From assembly GCA_002490315.1 (NCBI GenBank), contig DLKG01000037.1, forward strand, positions 381 through 64,380: a stretch of 64,000 nucleotides of DNA, read 5' to 3'. Both the position numbers and the translations under genes were made by a program. Source of the stretch: Prevotella sp. UBA7594 (GTDB taxonomy: Bacteria > Bacteroidota > Bacteroidia > Bacteroidales > Bacteroidaceae). Of this stretch, positions 51,028 to 58,685 are shown in pieces. How positions within the stretch are numbered: position 1 is the first letter of the stretch; each line of letters starts with the position of its first letter. Under the pieces are notes generated by a model, which was given only the letters and a program-made list of their open reading frames with translations, did no database searches and was not told where the DNA came from.

Positions 51028-53928
51028 TTACTTGGCAAGAAATGTCATTACGGCCTTCATTACCTGCTGGCGTGAGCGCACATTGTTGATACATTCAAAG
51101 GGAAATCCCATCACAAACGTCTTGTAGCGATTGCCATCGTAGGCGACGGCGGCACTCGTGCCGTCGGCATAGCGCATGGCGCAGAAGGCATCGCCGTCGG
51201 CGTTGAGCACGTCGACGGACGTGGCTGCATAATGGCGGTCGTTGGGCTGGCGGATGATGTCGAAATTAATGCCGAGTCCGTCGATGATATTGTCGTTGCG
51301 GTTGGTGTTGGAGCCACTGCAGCGTAGCTTCAGAAGTGAGTCCATAAACTGCCTCTCGGCATCGAGCCGCATGTCGCTGCCAACGTATGCTCCACTGACG
51401 AGCAGTCGTCCGCCACGTGCCACGTGGTCCTGCAGCCGCTGCCGCAATAGCGAGGAGAACGTCTTGTAGCGCATGAGCGAGTAGCCGTCGTCCTTCTGCA
51501 ATCCGAAGACGAGGTCGATGATGCGATAGCGTGATGCATCGAAGAGCTTGTTCTCGTAGGACTCAAGCGAGCAGCCCACAACGTTGTAGTTGCCAGCCTT
51601 GGCGATGTCCTCCACGTGAGCAACCGTCTCGTCCTGCTGCAATCCCATGACGAAAGAGCCAGCAAGCTCATTGCCGCAATAGCCCATGGCTCCGGGCCCC
51701 TCACTGCCCGCCTTACTGCGGTCGAAGCATGTCTGCTCCCCACTCCATCCGGCAGTAAGCCCGAGCGAGACGCCCATGTCGGCATTGAGGTCGAAGCCCT
51801 GCTGCGTACCGTTGTTGACGACAGCCGGCCCTGCAAGACGCTTAAAGCCGTTGACGACAAGCACGTCGGTAGCATTTGCCGACGCCGACATGCAAGCTGC
51901 GAGAGTTTCCGACGGGAAGCTCTCTCCGCCACGGTTGACGGCTGTGACGCGAAATCTGTAGACCACTCCCGGACGCGCGTCGAACGTGAAGGAGGGCGAG
52001 TTGACGAGTCTTCCGTTGTCGAATCCGCCCTTACCTTCCGCCACATAGACGTTGTACGCCGTAGGCACGGCAGTAGGCTCCAGCTTGTCCTTCACGGGCA
52101 GCCAAGAGAGTTGCAGACGTCCGTCGGCAGTGTGCACGATGCGGAAGTTGTCGACGGGCAGCGGCTGAACGACGCTCTGCCGTTGATGATTGCCGTTGAC
52201 AAAGCGCAGTATGGTCTTGTAGAGGGAGCGTGCAAGGGCGAAACGGAAGTTAGGGTCGAGTCCTCGCCGCATATCGGAAAAGTTCTGATGCGACAGCGTT
52301 TCGATGATTGCCGACGGCACTTCCGGCTTGCGCGTCTCGCTATAGTTACGGTCGTAGATGTCGCGACGTGTCCACTTGCCGAACTGCGCCGAGAGGTCGC
52401 GTCTGAGTCCTGTGAGCAATGCGTCGGCGAAATCGCGCGACACTTGTCTTGAGATGCCGCTGTTGAGTCGTCCGTCGTTGAAGCCAGTGGTGCAGATTGA
52501 CAGTGAGCCGACAATGGAGTCGTTCTCCGGACGATAGCCAGCGTCGCTATGGACAGCCAAGCTCAGCTCGAACGGCACGCCCTTTCCCTCAATGGAGGGC
52601 ACGTAAGGAGAGCCGCCCGCGAGCCAGTTCACCATGTTTGAGCGCACGTTGATGTCATCCGAGTAGTCGTCGTTGCCGCCCTTGCCTCCGTAGACATCGT
52701 AGGGCGCGCCAGCCCACTGGGCACTGTAGCGTGCTCCCTCCAGGCAACGTGGCAGACCACTTGTCGCCCCGCCACGCTCTATGTTGCCCATGCCTCCGCC
52801 GAAGCGCACGGCGTCGGTAGTGACGACGCCACGCTCCGCAGAAGAGTTGGTTACGATGACGCGGTTGTCGGCAGAGTTGCCGTTGCCGAAATCGAACGTG
52901 CCGAGATACACCCACGTGCCGCCGCCCATCTGCTGATTGACGCGGAAGAGCGTGCGCTCGCCCTTGTGCACAACGATATACTGTGCGTCGGCGACGCTGT
53001 TGTCGAGCGTTTGGTAGCTGACGTACACGGCGTAGCGTCCTGCCTGCTCCAGCGTAGGCTGATAGGAAGCCCACGACTCAGCGCCTTTTTTCGTTGTGCG
53101 CACCATGCGTGCCGTGCCTTGTTCGAAGGGATTCTCCCCGTCGCGGTAGTTACCTCTATGGAAAGCGAAGCCTTTCAGCGGAGTTGTGCCCCATTTTTCA
53201 CGCCCGTCGTCTTCGACGTATCCGCGCGAGTTGTCGTTGTCGACTATTGCCTCATGCTTCTGCCAGTCGCGCTCGCGCGGCGTGAACACCACGGCGCCGG
53301 CATTTTCAAGCATCGGTATAAGATAGGGCACGACGATGGTCTGCGTGAAGAGGTCTTCCGTTGTGCAGAAGAGATTGGGGCGCTGCCACTTCCAGCAGTT
53401 CTTCGAGGAATCGTAGTAGCGGCCATGCGACTGCCAGAGAGCCACGTGACGGTCGAACAGTCCGTGCGACACGAAGAACGGTCTCGACTCGTTCTCCACC
53501 CACGGTGCTCCGTCGTAGTCGATGCGTCCCCAGGCCCCTGGCAGATCCTCGCAGGAAGCCCCTGCCACGAGCTGCTCTATCGGCAGTCCGCAGCACTCAA
53601 TAGTAAGCTTGTAGCGGTTGTAGGGTTTCGGGAGCGACTTGGCAAGACGCTTGTAATAGAAGCGGACGCTTTCCTTCGTGAAATTCTGCGTGGCGAACGA
53701 CTGGCTTGCGACAAGCTTCAGCTGCCTGCCGGCGTCGTCGATGCTGTAGGTCTCCACGAAAGGTTGCATCGTGTAGACAACGTTTTTCGCCTTGTTTTGA
53801 AGAAGGAAAATCTTTATTTGCGTCTCCGCCTTCGCCCTTGCATTATGACTCTTGCTGCCCGCCAAGGCTGTCGTCGAGGAAAGCGCAAGCGTGCAGAGAG
53901 CAACGGACAAAAATAAATTTCTCATCAA
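51028..53928 (-). CDS. Large secreted protein: split amidase-like domain with golvesin-like insert and FnIII
   Basis: 966 residues with a signal peptide (to about residue 23, ...STTALA). The N-terminal half resembles an N-acetylmuramoyl-L-alanine amidase (Amidase_3) fold interrupted by other domains: a His-rich segment near 150-165 ([20 protein letters not shown]), AVHSDAG near 460 and IIETLSHQN with a possible catalytic Glu near 543. A golvesin-like beta-sandwich sits between them (about 275-385, [18 protein letters not shown]). A fibronectin type III domain follows (about 585-680), then a glutamine amidotransferase-like alpha/beta region (about 690-966). Similar Bacteroidetes proteins are often labelled 'xanthan lyase'. 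A peptidoglycan-related role is inference. Confidence 0.65.
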   Translation of the reverse strand: MMRNLFLSVALCTLALSSTTALAGSKSHNARAKAETQIKIFLLQNKAKNVVYTMQPFVETYSIDDAGRQLKLVASQSFATQNFTKESVRFYYKRLAKSLPKPYNRYKLTIECCGLPIEQLVAGASCEDLPGAWGRIDYDGAPWVENESRPFFVSHGLFDRHVALWQSHGRYYDSSKNCWKWQRPNLFCTTEDLFTQTIVVPYLIPMLENAGAVVFTPRERDWQKHEAIVDNDNSRGYVEDDGREKWGTTPLKGFAFHRGNYRDGENPFEQGTARMVRTTKKGAESWASYQPTLEQAGRYAVYVSYQTLDNSVADAQYIVVHKGERTLFRVNQQMGGGTWVYLGTFDFGNGNSADNRVIVTNSSAERGVVTTDAVRFGGGMGNIERGGATSGLPRCLEGARYSAQWAGAPYDVYGGKGGNDDYSDDINVRSNMVNWLAGGSPYVPSIEGKGVPFELSLAVHSDAGYRPENDSIVGSLSICTTGFNDGRLNSGISRQVSRDFADALLTGLRRDLSAQFGKWTRRDIYDRNYSETRKPEVPSAIIETLSHQNFSDMRRGLDPNFRFALARSLYKTILRFVNGNHQRQSVVQPLPVDNFRIVHTADGRLQLSWLPVKDKLEPTAVPTAYNVYVAEGKGGFDNGRLVNSPSFTFDARPGVVYRFRVTAVNRGGESFPSETLAACMSASANATDVLVVNGFKRLAGPAVVNNGTQQGFDLNADMGVSLGLTAGWSGEQTCFDRSKAGSEGPGAMGYCGNELAGSFVMGLQQDETVAHVEDIAKAGNYNVVGCSLESYENKLFDASRYRIIDLVFGLQKDDGYSLMRYKTFSSLLRQRLQDHVARGGRLLVSGAYVGSDMRLDAERQFMDSLLKLRCSGSNTNRNDNIIDGLGINFDIIRQPNDRHYAATSVDVLNADGDAFCAMRYADGTSAAVAYDGNRYKTFVMGFPFECINNVRSRQQVMKAVMTFLAK

Positions 53929-53932
53929 TTTT

Positions 53933-54493
53933 TTAGATTTCTCCGACGGAGAACAATTCCGGGCGTTTGCCCTTAAAGTCCTTGTAATAAGTTTTTATAG
54001 TTTTCATGTCGGTCTCCACGTCGCCCGACGGCACGAGCGTTTTCCGGCAGACGATGCGGCGATGCTCATAGTCGAGGGCATAAAGGAGAATCGGCAGCTG
54101 TGCCTTGAGGGCAATGAAATAAAAGCCCTTTTTCCATTCCGTGTTGAGCGAGCGCGTGCCTTCCGGCGTCACGCAGAGGCGGAAATGCAGTTCCTTGCGT
54201 GCTGCCGACGCCATGGCGTCGGTCATGCTGGTGTGTTTGGAGCGGTTGACGGGTATGCCTCCGATGTGGCGAAACCATACGCCGAGTGGCCAAAAGAACC
54301 ATTCTTTCTTCATGAGGAAGTTGATGCGCATACCCTCGGCGCGCGAATAAAGAAGTCCGATGATGAAGTCCCAGTTGCTGGTGTGTGGGGCAAGACACAG
54401 TATATACTTATCGGGGTGGTCCACATCAATGTCCGTGGTCCACCCCATATTTTTGTACAGAATTGTCTTGCAAAGCTTTTGCAAAAAAGTCAT
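53933..54493 (-). CDS. Lysophospholipid acyltransferase (PlsC-like)
   Basis: 186 residues. The HX4D acyltransferase motif appears as APHTSNWDFIIG (about residues 35-46), with MKKEWFFWPLGVWFRHIGGI and TPEGTRS (motifs II and III). It probably acylates lysophosphatidate or a related lysolipid at the inner membrane. It is shorter than classical PlsC (about 240 residues) and resembles short Bacteroidetes '1-acyl-sn-glycerol-3-phosphate acyltransferase' proteins. It is flanked at 4 bases by the amidase-like gene and 46 bases by a small unknown gene, forming one transcription unit. Confidence 0.85.
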   Translation of the reverse strand: MTFLQKLCKTILYKNMGWTTDIDVDHPDKYILCLAPHTSNWDFIIGLLYSRAEGMRINFLMKKEWFFWPLGVWFRHIGGIPVNRSKHTSMTDAMASAARKELHFRLCVTPEGTRSLNTEWKKGFYFIALKAQLPILLYALDYEHRRIVCRKTLVPSGDVETDMKTIKTYYKDFKGKRPELFSVGEI

Positions 54494-54539
54494 GTTGTGT
54501 ATTTCTTTCCTTAAGATGTGTACGGATGGTCTTCAGCGA

Positions 54540-54812
54540 CTATCCGATGCTGGCTATCTGGTCAATGATTTCAGACGCCTGTTTGTTGAAGTTGACGGCA
54601 AGATCCTTGAAGAAGCGTTTCGGTGCGAGTCCGGGTTCTATGTGTGACACACGGCGCACGTAGTCGCTATGGATGACAAGGATGGAAGCAAGCAGAGCCT
54701 TGACGTTCTCATCGTTTTCTTTCGAACTGTAGACAGAAGCGGCGACAACCTCAGAGAGGAGCTCGCTGCACACGTAGTTGATATTGCGCTTTAAATCACG
54801 TTTGTTAGCCAT
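54540..54812 (-). CDS. Small conserved helical protein
   Basis: 90 residues from ATG 54812 (MANKRDLKRNINYVCSELLS); an ATG nine codons upstream gives an unconserved extension. The sequence is helical with no signal peptide or known motif; similar short proteins starting MANKRDLKR are, as far as I recall, widespread in Bacteroidales, without a function. It opens the unit containing the acyltransferase and amidase-like protein. Confidence 0.65.
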   Translation of the reverse strand: MANKRDLKRNINYVCSELLSEVVAASVYSSKENDENVKALLASILVIHSDYVRRVSHIEPGLAPKRFFKDLAVNFNKQASEIIDQIASIG

Positions 54813-54854
54813 AATGGATAAATATTTCTTGATTAACAATTGTTTTTGTCATGC

Positions 54855-54885
54855 CAAAGATATGAAAAAAAAATATACGAGGCAA
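54855..54885 (-). promoter_or_regulatory. Promoter of the 90-residue/PlsC/amidase-like unit
   Basis: Minus strand TTG (54885-54883), 20-base spacer, TATCTTTG (54862-54855), 42 bases before the start. Confidence 0.6.
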
Positions 54886-54956
54886 GCATTAGCCATAAAA
54901 AATGTGCTTGCGGCACGATTTCTTTTCATTTTTTTCAGTATGTCGTGGAAAAAGAG

Positions 54957-54964
54957 TATTTTTG
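54957..54964 (+). promoter_or_regulatory. -7 element of pfp
   Basis: TATTTTTG, 79 bases before the ATG; T-rich sequence but no clean TTTG at the -33 position. Confidence 0.4.
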
Positions 54965-55043
54965 CAGTGCATAAACATAGGGCTTTATCAGCCAAAGGAA
55001 AGACTTTATTTACATAACATACATTTTTAATATTTAGAATCAC

Positions 55044-56693
55044 ATGGAAATTAGTGCATTGCAGATTGCAAGAGCTGCTTATCAGCCCAAATTGCCTAAA
55101 GCTCTCCAGGGTCCGGTGAAGGCCGTTGAGGGCGAGGCTACCCAGTCAGTAGGTAACCAGGAAGAGATCAAGGCTTTGTTCCCCAACACATACGGAATGC
55201 CTGTCATCACTTTCGAGGCTGGCGAGAAAAAGGAGCTTCCTTCATTCAACGTAGGTGTAATCCTCTCTGGCGGTCAGGCTCCTGGCGGCCACAACGTTAT
55301 CTCTGGTCTTTTCGACGGCGTTAAGTCGTTGAACCCCAACAACAAGCTCTATGGCTTCATCCTCGGCCCTGGTGGCTTGGTTGACCACAAGTACATCGAG
55401 ATTACTCCGGAGCTCATGGACCAGTACCGCAACACCGGTGGTTTCGACATCATCGGTTCTGGCCGTACAAAGCTTGAGAAGGAAGACCAGTTTGAGAAGG
55501 GCATCGAGATTCTCCGCGAGCTTGGCATCAAGGCTCTCGTAATCATCGGCGGCGACGACTCCAACACCAACGCTTGCGTGCTCGCCGAGTACTACGCAGC
55601 AAAGAAGTATGGCGTTCAGGTTATCGGCTGCCCGAAGACCATCGACGGCGACCTCAAGAACGAGCAGATCGAGACTTCATTCGGTTTCGACACAGCCACG
55701 AAGACCTACTCTGAGCTTATCGGCAACATCGAGCGCGACTGCAACTCAGCACGCAAGTACTGGCACTTCATCAAGCTCATGGGCCGTTCAGCATCTCACA
55801 TCGCCCTTGAGTGCGCTCTCCAGACTCAGCCAAACATCTGCCTCGTGTCAGAGGAGATTGAGGCTAAGGAGCAGTCGCTCGACGACGTTGTGACATACAT
55901 CGCCAACGTTGTGGCTTCTCGCGCTGCCGAGGGCAACAACTTCGGTACAGTCCTCATCCCTGAGGGTCTCATCGAGTTCATCCCTGCCATCAAGAAGCTC
56001 ATCGCCGAGCTCAACGAGGTTCTGACCGACCCGAAGACTGGCGAGTCTCGCGAGTTCGCAAACGCCGAGGAGCAGATTGCATTCGTGAAGGGTGCCATCG
56101 CCAAGGAGAACCTTGCCATCCTCGAGTCGCTTCCTGAGGACGTTGCACGCCAGCTCTGCCTCGACCGCGACCCGCACGGAAACGTTCAGGTTTCGCTCAT
56201 CGAGACTGAGAAGCTTCTCTCCCGCATGGTTGCAAAGAAGCTCGCCGCTTGGAAGGCAGAGGGCAAGTACAACGGCAAGTTCGCCGCTCAGCACCACTTC
56301 TTCGGCTACGAGGGCCGCTGCGCAGCTCCGTCCAACTACGACGCTGACTACTGCTACTCTCTCGGCTACAACGCTTCTCGCCTCATCGCCAACGGCAAGA
56401 CTGGCTACATGTCTATCATCAAGAACACTACAGCTCCTGCCGCAGAGTGGATCGCAGGTGGTGTGCCTATCACAATGATGATGAACATCGAGCGCCGTAA
56501 CGGTGCCAACAAGCCGGTTATCCGCAAGGCTCTCGTAGAGCTCGACGGTGCTCCGTTCAAGTTCTTCGCTGCTCACCGCGAGGAATGGGCAAAGAACACT
56601 TGCTACGTTTATCCTGGTCCTATCCAGTACTGGGGTCCGAGCGAGGTTTGCGACCAGACCACAAAGACTCTGAAGCTCGAGCAGAGCAAATAA
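55044..56693 (+). CDS. pfp: PPi-dependent 6-phosphofructokinase
   Basis: 549 residues, the long plant-like type. It phosphorylates fructose-6-P with pyrophosphate, reversibly, for glycolysis or gluconeogenesis. The PPi hallmark is visible: GGDDSNTNA (Asp where ATP enzymes have Gly) together with PKTIDGDLKN (Lys of the PKTIDxD motif). Other motifs are LSGGQAPGGHNVI and MGRSASHIALECAL. Codons GGT, GCT and GTT are frequent, as in the OmpA gene, indicating high expression. Single-gene unit with a strong terminator. Confidence 0.96.
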   Translation: MEISALQIARAAYQPKLPKALQGPVKAVEGEATQSVGNQEEIKALFPNTYGMPVITFEAGEKKELPSFNVGVILSGGQAPGGHNVISGLFDGVKSLNPNNKLYGFILGPGGLVDHKYIEITPELMDQYRNTGGFDIIGSGRTKLEKEDQFEKGIEILRELGIKALVIIGGDDSNTNACVLAEYYAAKKYGVQVIGCPKTIDGDLKNEQIETSFGFDTATKTYSELIGNIERDCNSARKYWHFIKLMGRSASHIALECALQTQPNICLVSEEIEAKEQSLDDVVTYIANVVASRAAEGNNFGTVLIPEGLIEFIPAIKKLIAELNEVLTDPKTGESREFANAEEQIAFVKGAIAKENLAILESLPEDVARQLCLDRDPHGNVQVSLIETEKLLSRMVAKKLAAWKAEGKYNGKFAAQHHFFGYEGRCAAPSNYDADYCYSLGYNASRLIANGKTGYMSIIKNTTAPAAEWIAGGVPITMMMNIERRNGANKPVIRKALVELDGAPFKFFAAHREEWAKNTCYVYPGPIQYWGPSEVCDQTTKTLKLEQSK

Positions 56694-56721
56694 TGGCATA
56701 ACGTCTAAATGACGCTTCACG

Positions 56722-56787
56722 GAAGAGGATGTGTCAAAATGGAGTTTCCTTTTTAACTTCCTTTTGACACACCCTCTTCTTTTTTTT
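56722..56787 (+). terminator. Terminator after pfp
   Basis: An 18-base stem, GAAGAGGATGTGTCAAAA (56722-56739) with TTTTGACACACCCTCTTC (56762-56779), one mismatch, then eight T. The GH25 start codon lies 13 bases beyond. Confidence 0.85.
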
Positions 56788-56799
56788 AACGCACAACAC

Positions 56800-57642
56800 A
56801 TGACAACCCGCAAAACAACCCGCAAACGCCGCACATCAAGCAAGAAAAACCGACAGTCGGCCTTCGTAGCTTTCTGCTCGCGCAATCCGCGTGCAGTATG
56901 GTGGACGAGTGCCGCCGTGGCTGTGTGCCTGTACGTATGGCTTTTCTACACGTTCTTCGTCAGCCCTACGGGATTCAGATGGCGCGCGCTCTTCGGCGAC
57001 GCCAACTACCCTGCCGGCTACGAGATTCATGGCATCGACATCTCCCACTATCAGGGCGACATCGACTGGGACAAGTTGCGCGACAGCGAGATTGAGGGCT
57101 ATCCCCTACGCTTTGTCATGATAAAGTCGACGGAAGGCTCGTCGCGAATGGACGACAAGTTCCGCGACAATTTCCATCAGGCTCGCGAGCACGGACTGCT
57201 GCGCGGTGCCTACCATTTCTGGAGCAACAAGTCGTCGGCACGCGACCAAGCCTACTACTTCCTCAAGCAGGTGCATCTTGAGGACGGCGACCTCCCGCCG
57301 GTGCTCGACGTGGAGCACAAGCCGAAGGATCGCTCCGTGGAGGACTTCCAGCGCGACGTGCTGACATGGCTTCACATCGTGGAAGACAAGTACCACGTGA
57401 AGCCTATCATCTACACTTATTACAAATTCAAGGAAAAATATCTGAACGCTCCCGTCTTCGACGACTATCCCTACTGGATAGCCCACTACTACGTGGAGAA
57501 AGTGGAATACAAGGGGGCATGGATGTTCTGGCAGCACACCGACGTCGGACAACTGCCCGGCATACACGGCTACGTCGACTTCAACGTCTTCAACGGCTCC
57601 TTCTACGCCATGAAGAAAATGACGATTGGCAATCAGGAATAA
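56800..57642 (+). CDS. Membrane-anchored GH25 lysozyme-like muramidase
   Basis: 280 residues from ATG 56800; an upstream in-frame ATG at 56731 lies inside the pfp terminator and is rejected. A strongly basic N-terminus (MTTRKTTRKRRTSSKKNRQS) precedes one membrane helix (about 33-53), so the catalytic domain faces the periplasm. The GH25 motifs are GIDISHYQGDIDW (catalytic Asp), RGAYHFWSNKSSA and PVLDVEHKPKD (Asp-x-Glu). It should cleave the MurNAc-GlcNAc bond of peptidoglycan. It has no promoter of its own that I can see; read-through from pfp is possible. Confidence 0.9.
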   Translation: MTTRKTTRKRRTSSKKNRQSAFVAFCSRNPRAVWWTSAAVAVCLYVWLFYTFFVSPTGFRWRALFGDANYPAGYEIHGIDISHYQGDIDWDKLRDSEIEGYPLRFVMIKSTEGSSRMDDKFRDNFHQAREHGLLRGAYHFWSNKSSARDQAYYFLKQVHLEDGDLPPVLDVEHKPKDRSVEDFQRDVLTWLHIVEDKYHVKPIIYTYYKFKEKYLNAPVFDDYPYWIAHYYVEKVEYKGAWMFWQHTDVGQLPGIHGYVDFNVFNGSFYAMKKMTIGNQE

Positions 57643-57654
57643 GGGGGCTTCTCG

Positions 57655-57735
57655 TAAAGCGGCACTTTAGACATGCTAAAGCGGCACTTCAGACACACAA
57701 AAGCGGCACTTTAGCATGACTAAAGTGCCGCTTTA
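57655..57735. repeat. Palindromic repeat cluster 3 (GCGGCACTTTAG family)
   Basis: Three direct copies of AAAGCGGCACTTYAG (from 57656, 57678 and 57700) followed by an inverted copy (CTAAAGTGCCGCTTT, 57720-57734). The last two copies form a 15-base perfect stem. Related units occur at 10.99-11.09 and 33.43-33.50 kb. Confidence 0.75.
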
Positions 57736-57741
57736 TCTTTT
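57700..57741. terminator. Bidirectional terminator built from repeat units
   Basis: Perfect 15-base stem (57700-57714 with 57720-57734), 5-base loop CATGA, then ATCTTTT on the plus strand. It lies between the convergent GH25 and prmA genes. Confidence 0.7.
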
Positions 57742-57781
57742 CTCTATTCGGCTTTTACCTTTCTAATTGATTTTCAAGCAA

Positions 57782-58648
57782 TTACCCAAGCGCCACTGAC
57801 GCCCATTCCTCGTCCGTCACGACGTCAACGACATGCAAGCCATACTGCGACGCGGCTTGCTCTATCACGGGCACATCGCTCTCGTAGAATCCGCTGAGGA
57901 TGAGGCGCGCGCCAGGCGCCATGTGGCTTGCGAAGGCTCCCATGTCGGCGACGAGGATGTTGCGGTTGATATTGGCTATCACGACATCAAACCTGTCGCC
58001 TACGGAAGAGAGTACTGTGGCGTCACCGAGCAGCACGCTCATGTTGCCGACGCCGTTGAGCGTGGCGTTGTGGCGGGCGTTGTCGGCGCTCCATTCGTCG
58101 ATGTCGTAGCCGAGCACTTGCTCCGCGCCGAACAGCGAGGCGGCGATGCCGAGGATGCCAGTGCCGCAACCGCAGTCGAGCACCTTCTTGCCATGAAGAT
58201 TCATGGCGAGAAGGCGGCGGAGTATCATGCGCGTTGTCTGATGGGTGCCCGTGCCGAAAGCGTTGCGTGCCTCGATGAAGATGCGCGTCACGCCGTCGTC
58301 GCCAGCAAAGGCAGAGCGGTCGGTGTGCTTGGCGTCGTAGACGACAAGCCGGTCGCCGACGCCTATCGGCTCAAAGCCTTCCTCTTCCCAGCCTTGATTC
58401 CAGTCCTGGTCGGGCACTTCCTCCACGTCGTACTCCACGCTCACGCCATCGGGCAAATAGTCGGCGATGGCGGCGTCGAGCGCTGGCTTGTCGAAGAGCG
58501 GGCGCTGCACGTAGCCAAGCAGTCCGTCGTCGGTGTCCTCAAACGCCTCAAAGCCAGCCTCGCAGGCGGCTGCGGAAAGAAGCTCGCGCGAGGTCTGAAG
58601 GAGGTCGGCTTCACACGCGAGCTTGAATTTTGCAACAAAGTATTTCAT
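57782..58648 (-). CDS. prmA: Ribosomal protein L11 methyltransferase
   Basis: 288 residues. The N-terminal substrate-recognition domain is followed by the SAM-binding core KVLDCGCGTGILGIAASLFG, with FGTGTHQTTRMILRRL, GYDIDEWSADNARHNATLNG and VIANINRNILV (NxxxN/xPP-like catalytic motif). It trimethylates ribosomal protein L11. It lies 37 bases after the PBP1a gene on the same strand. Confidence 0.94.
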   Translation of the reverse strand: MKYFVAKFKLACEADLLQTSRELLSAAACEAGFEAFEDTDDGLLGYVQRPLFDKPALDAAIADYLPDGVSVEYDVEEVPDQDWNQGWEEEGFEPIGVGDRLVVYDAKHTDRSAFAGDDGVTRIFIEARNAFGTGTHQTTRMILRRLLAMNLHGKKVLDCGCGTGILGIAASLFGAEQVLGYDIDEWSADNARHNATLNGVGNMSVLLGDATVLSSVGDRFDVVIANINRNILVADMGAFASHMAPGARLILSGFYESDVPVIEQAASQYGLHVVDVVTDEEWASVALG

Positions 58649-58685
58649 TCTTTTTATTCTATTGTCTGTTTGTTCCTAATCAGCA

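Noticed and set aside
50927-51094. In-frame 56-codon N-terminal extension of aspS
   Set aside because: It runs through the aspS promoter and into the end of the upstream gene, and the added residues do not resemble any synthetase.
56731-56799. Upstream ATG for the GH25 gene
   Set aside because: It lies inside the loop of the pfp terminator; ATG 56800 gives a sensible basic N-terminus before the membrane helix.
57655-57735. Repeat cluster considered as a CRISPR array
   Set aside because: Spacers are 7 bases or none, units are palindromic and vary in orientation, and no cas gene is near.
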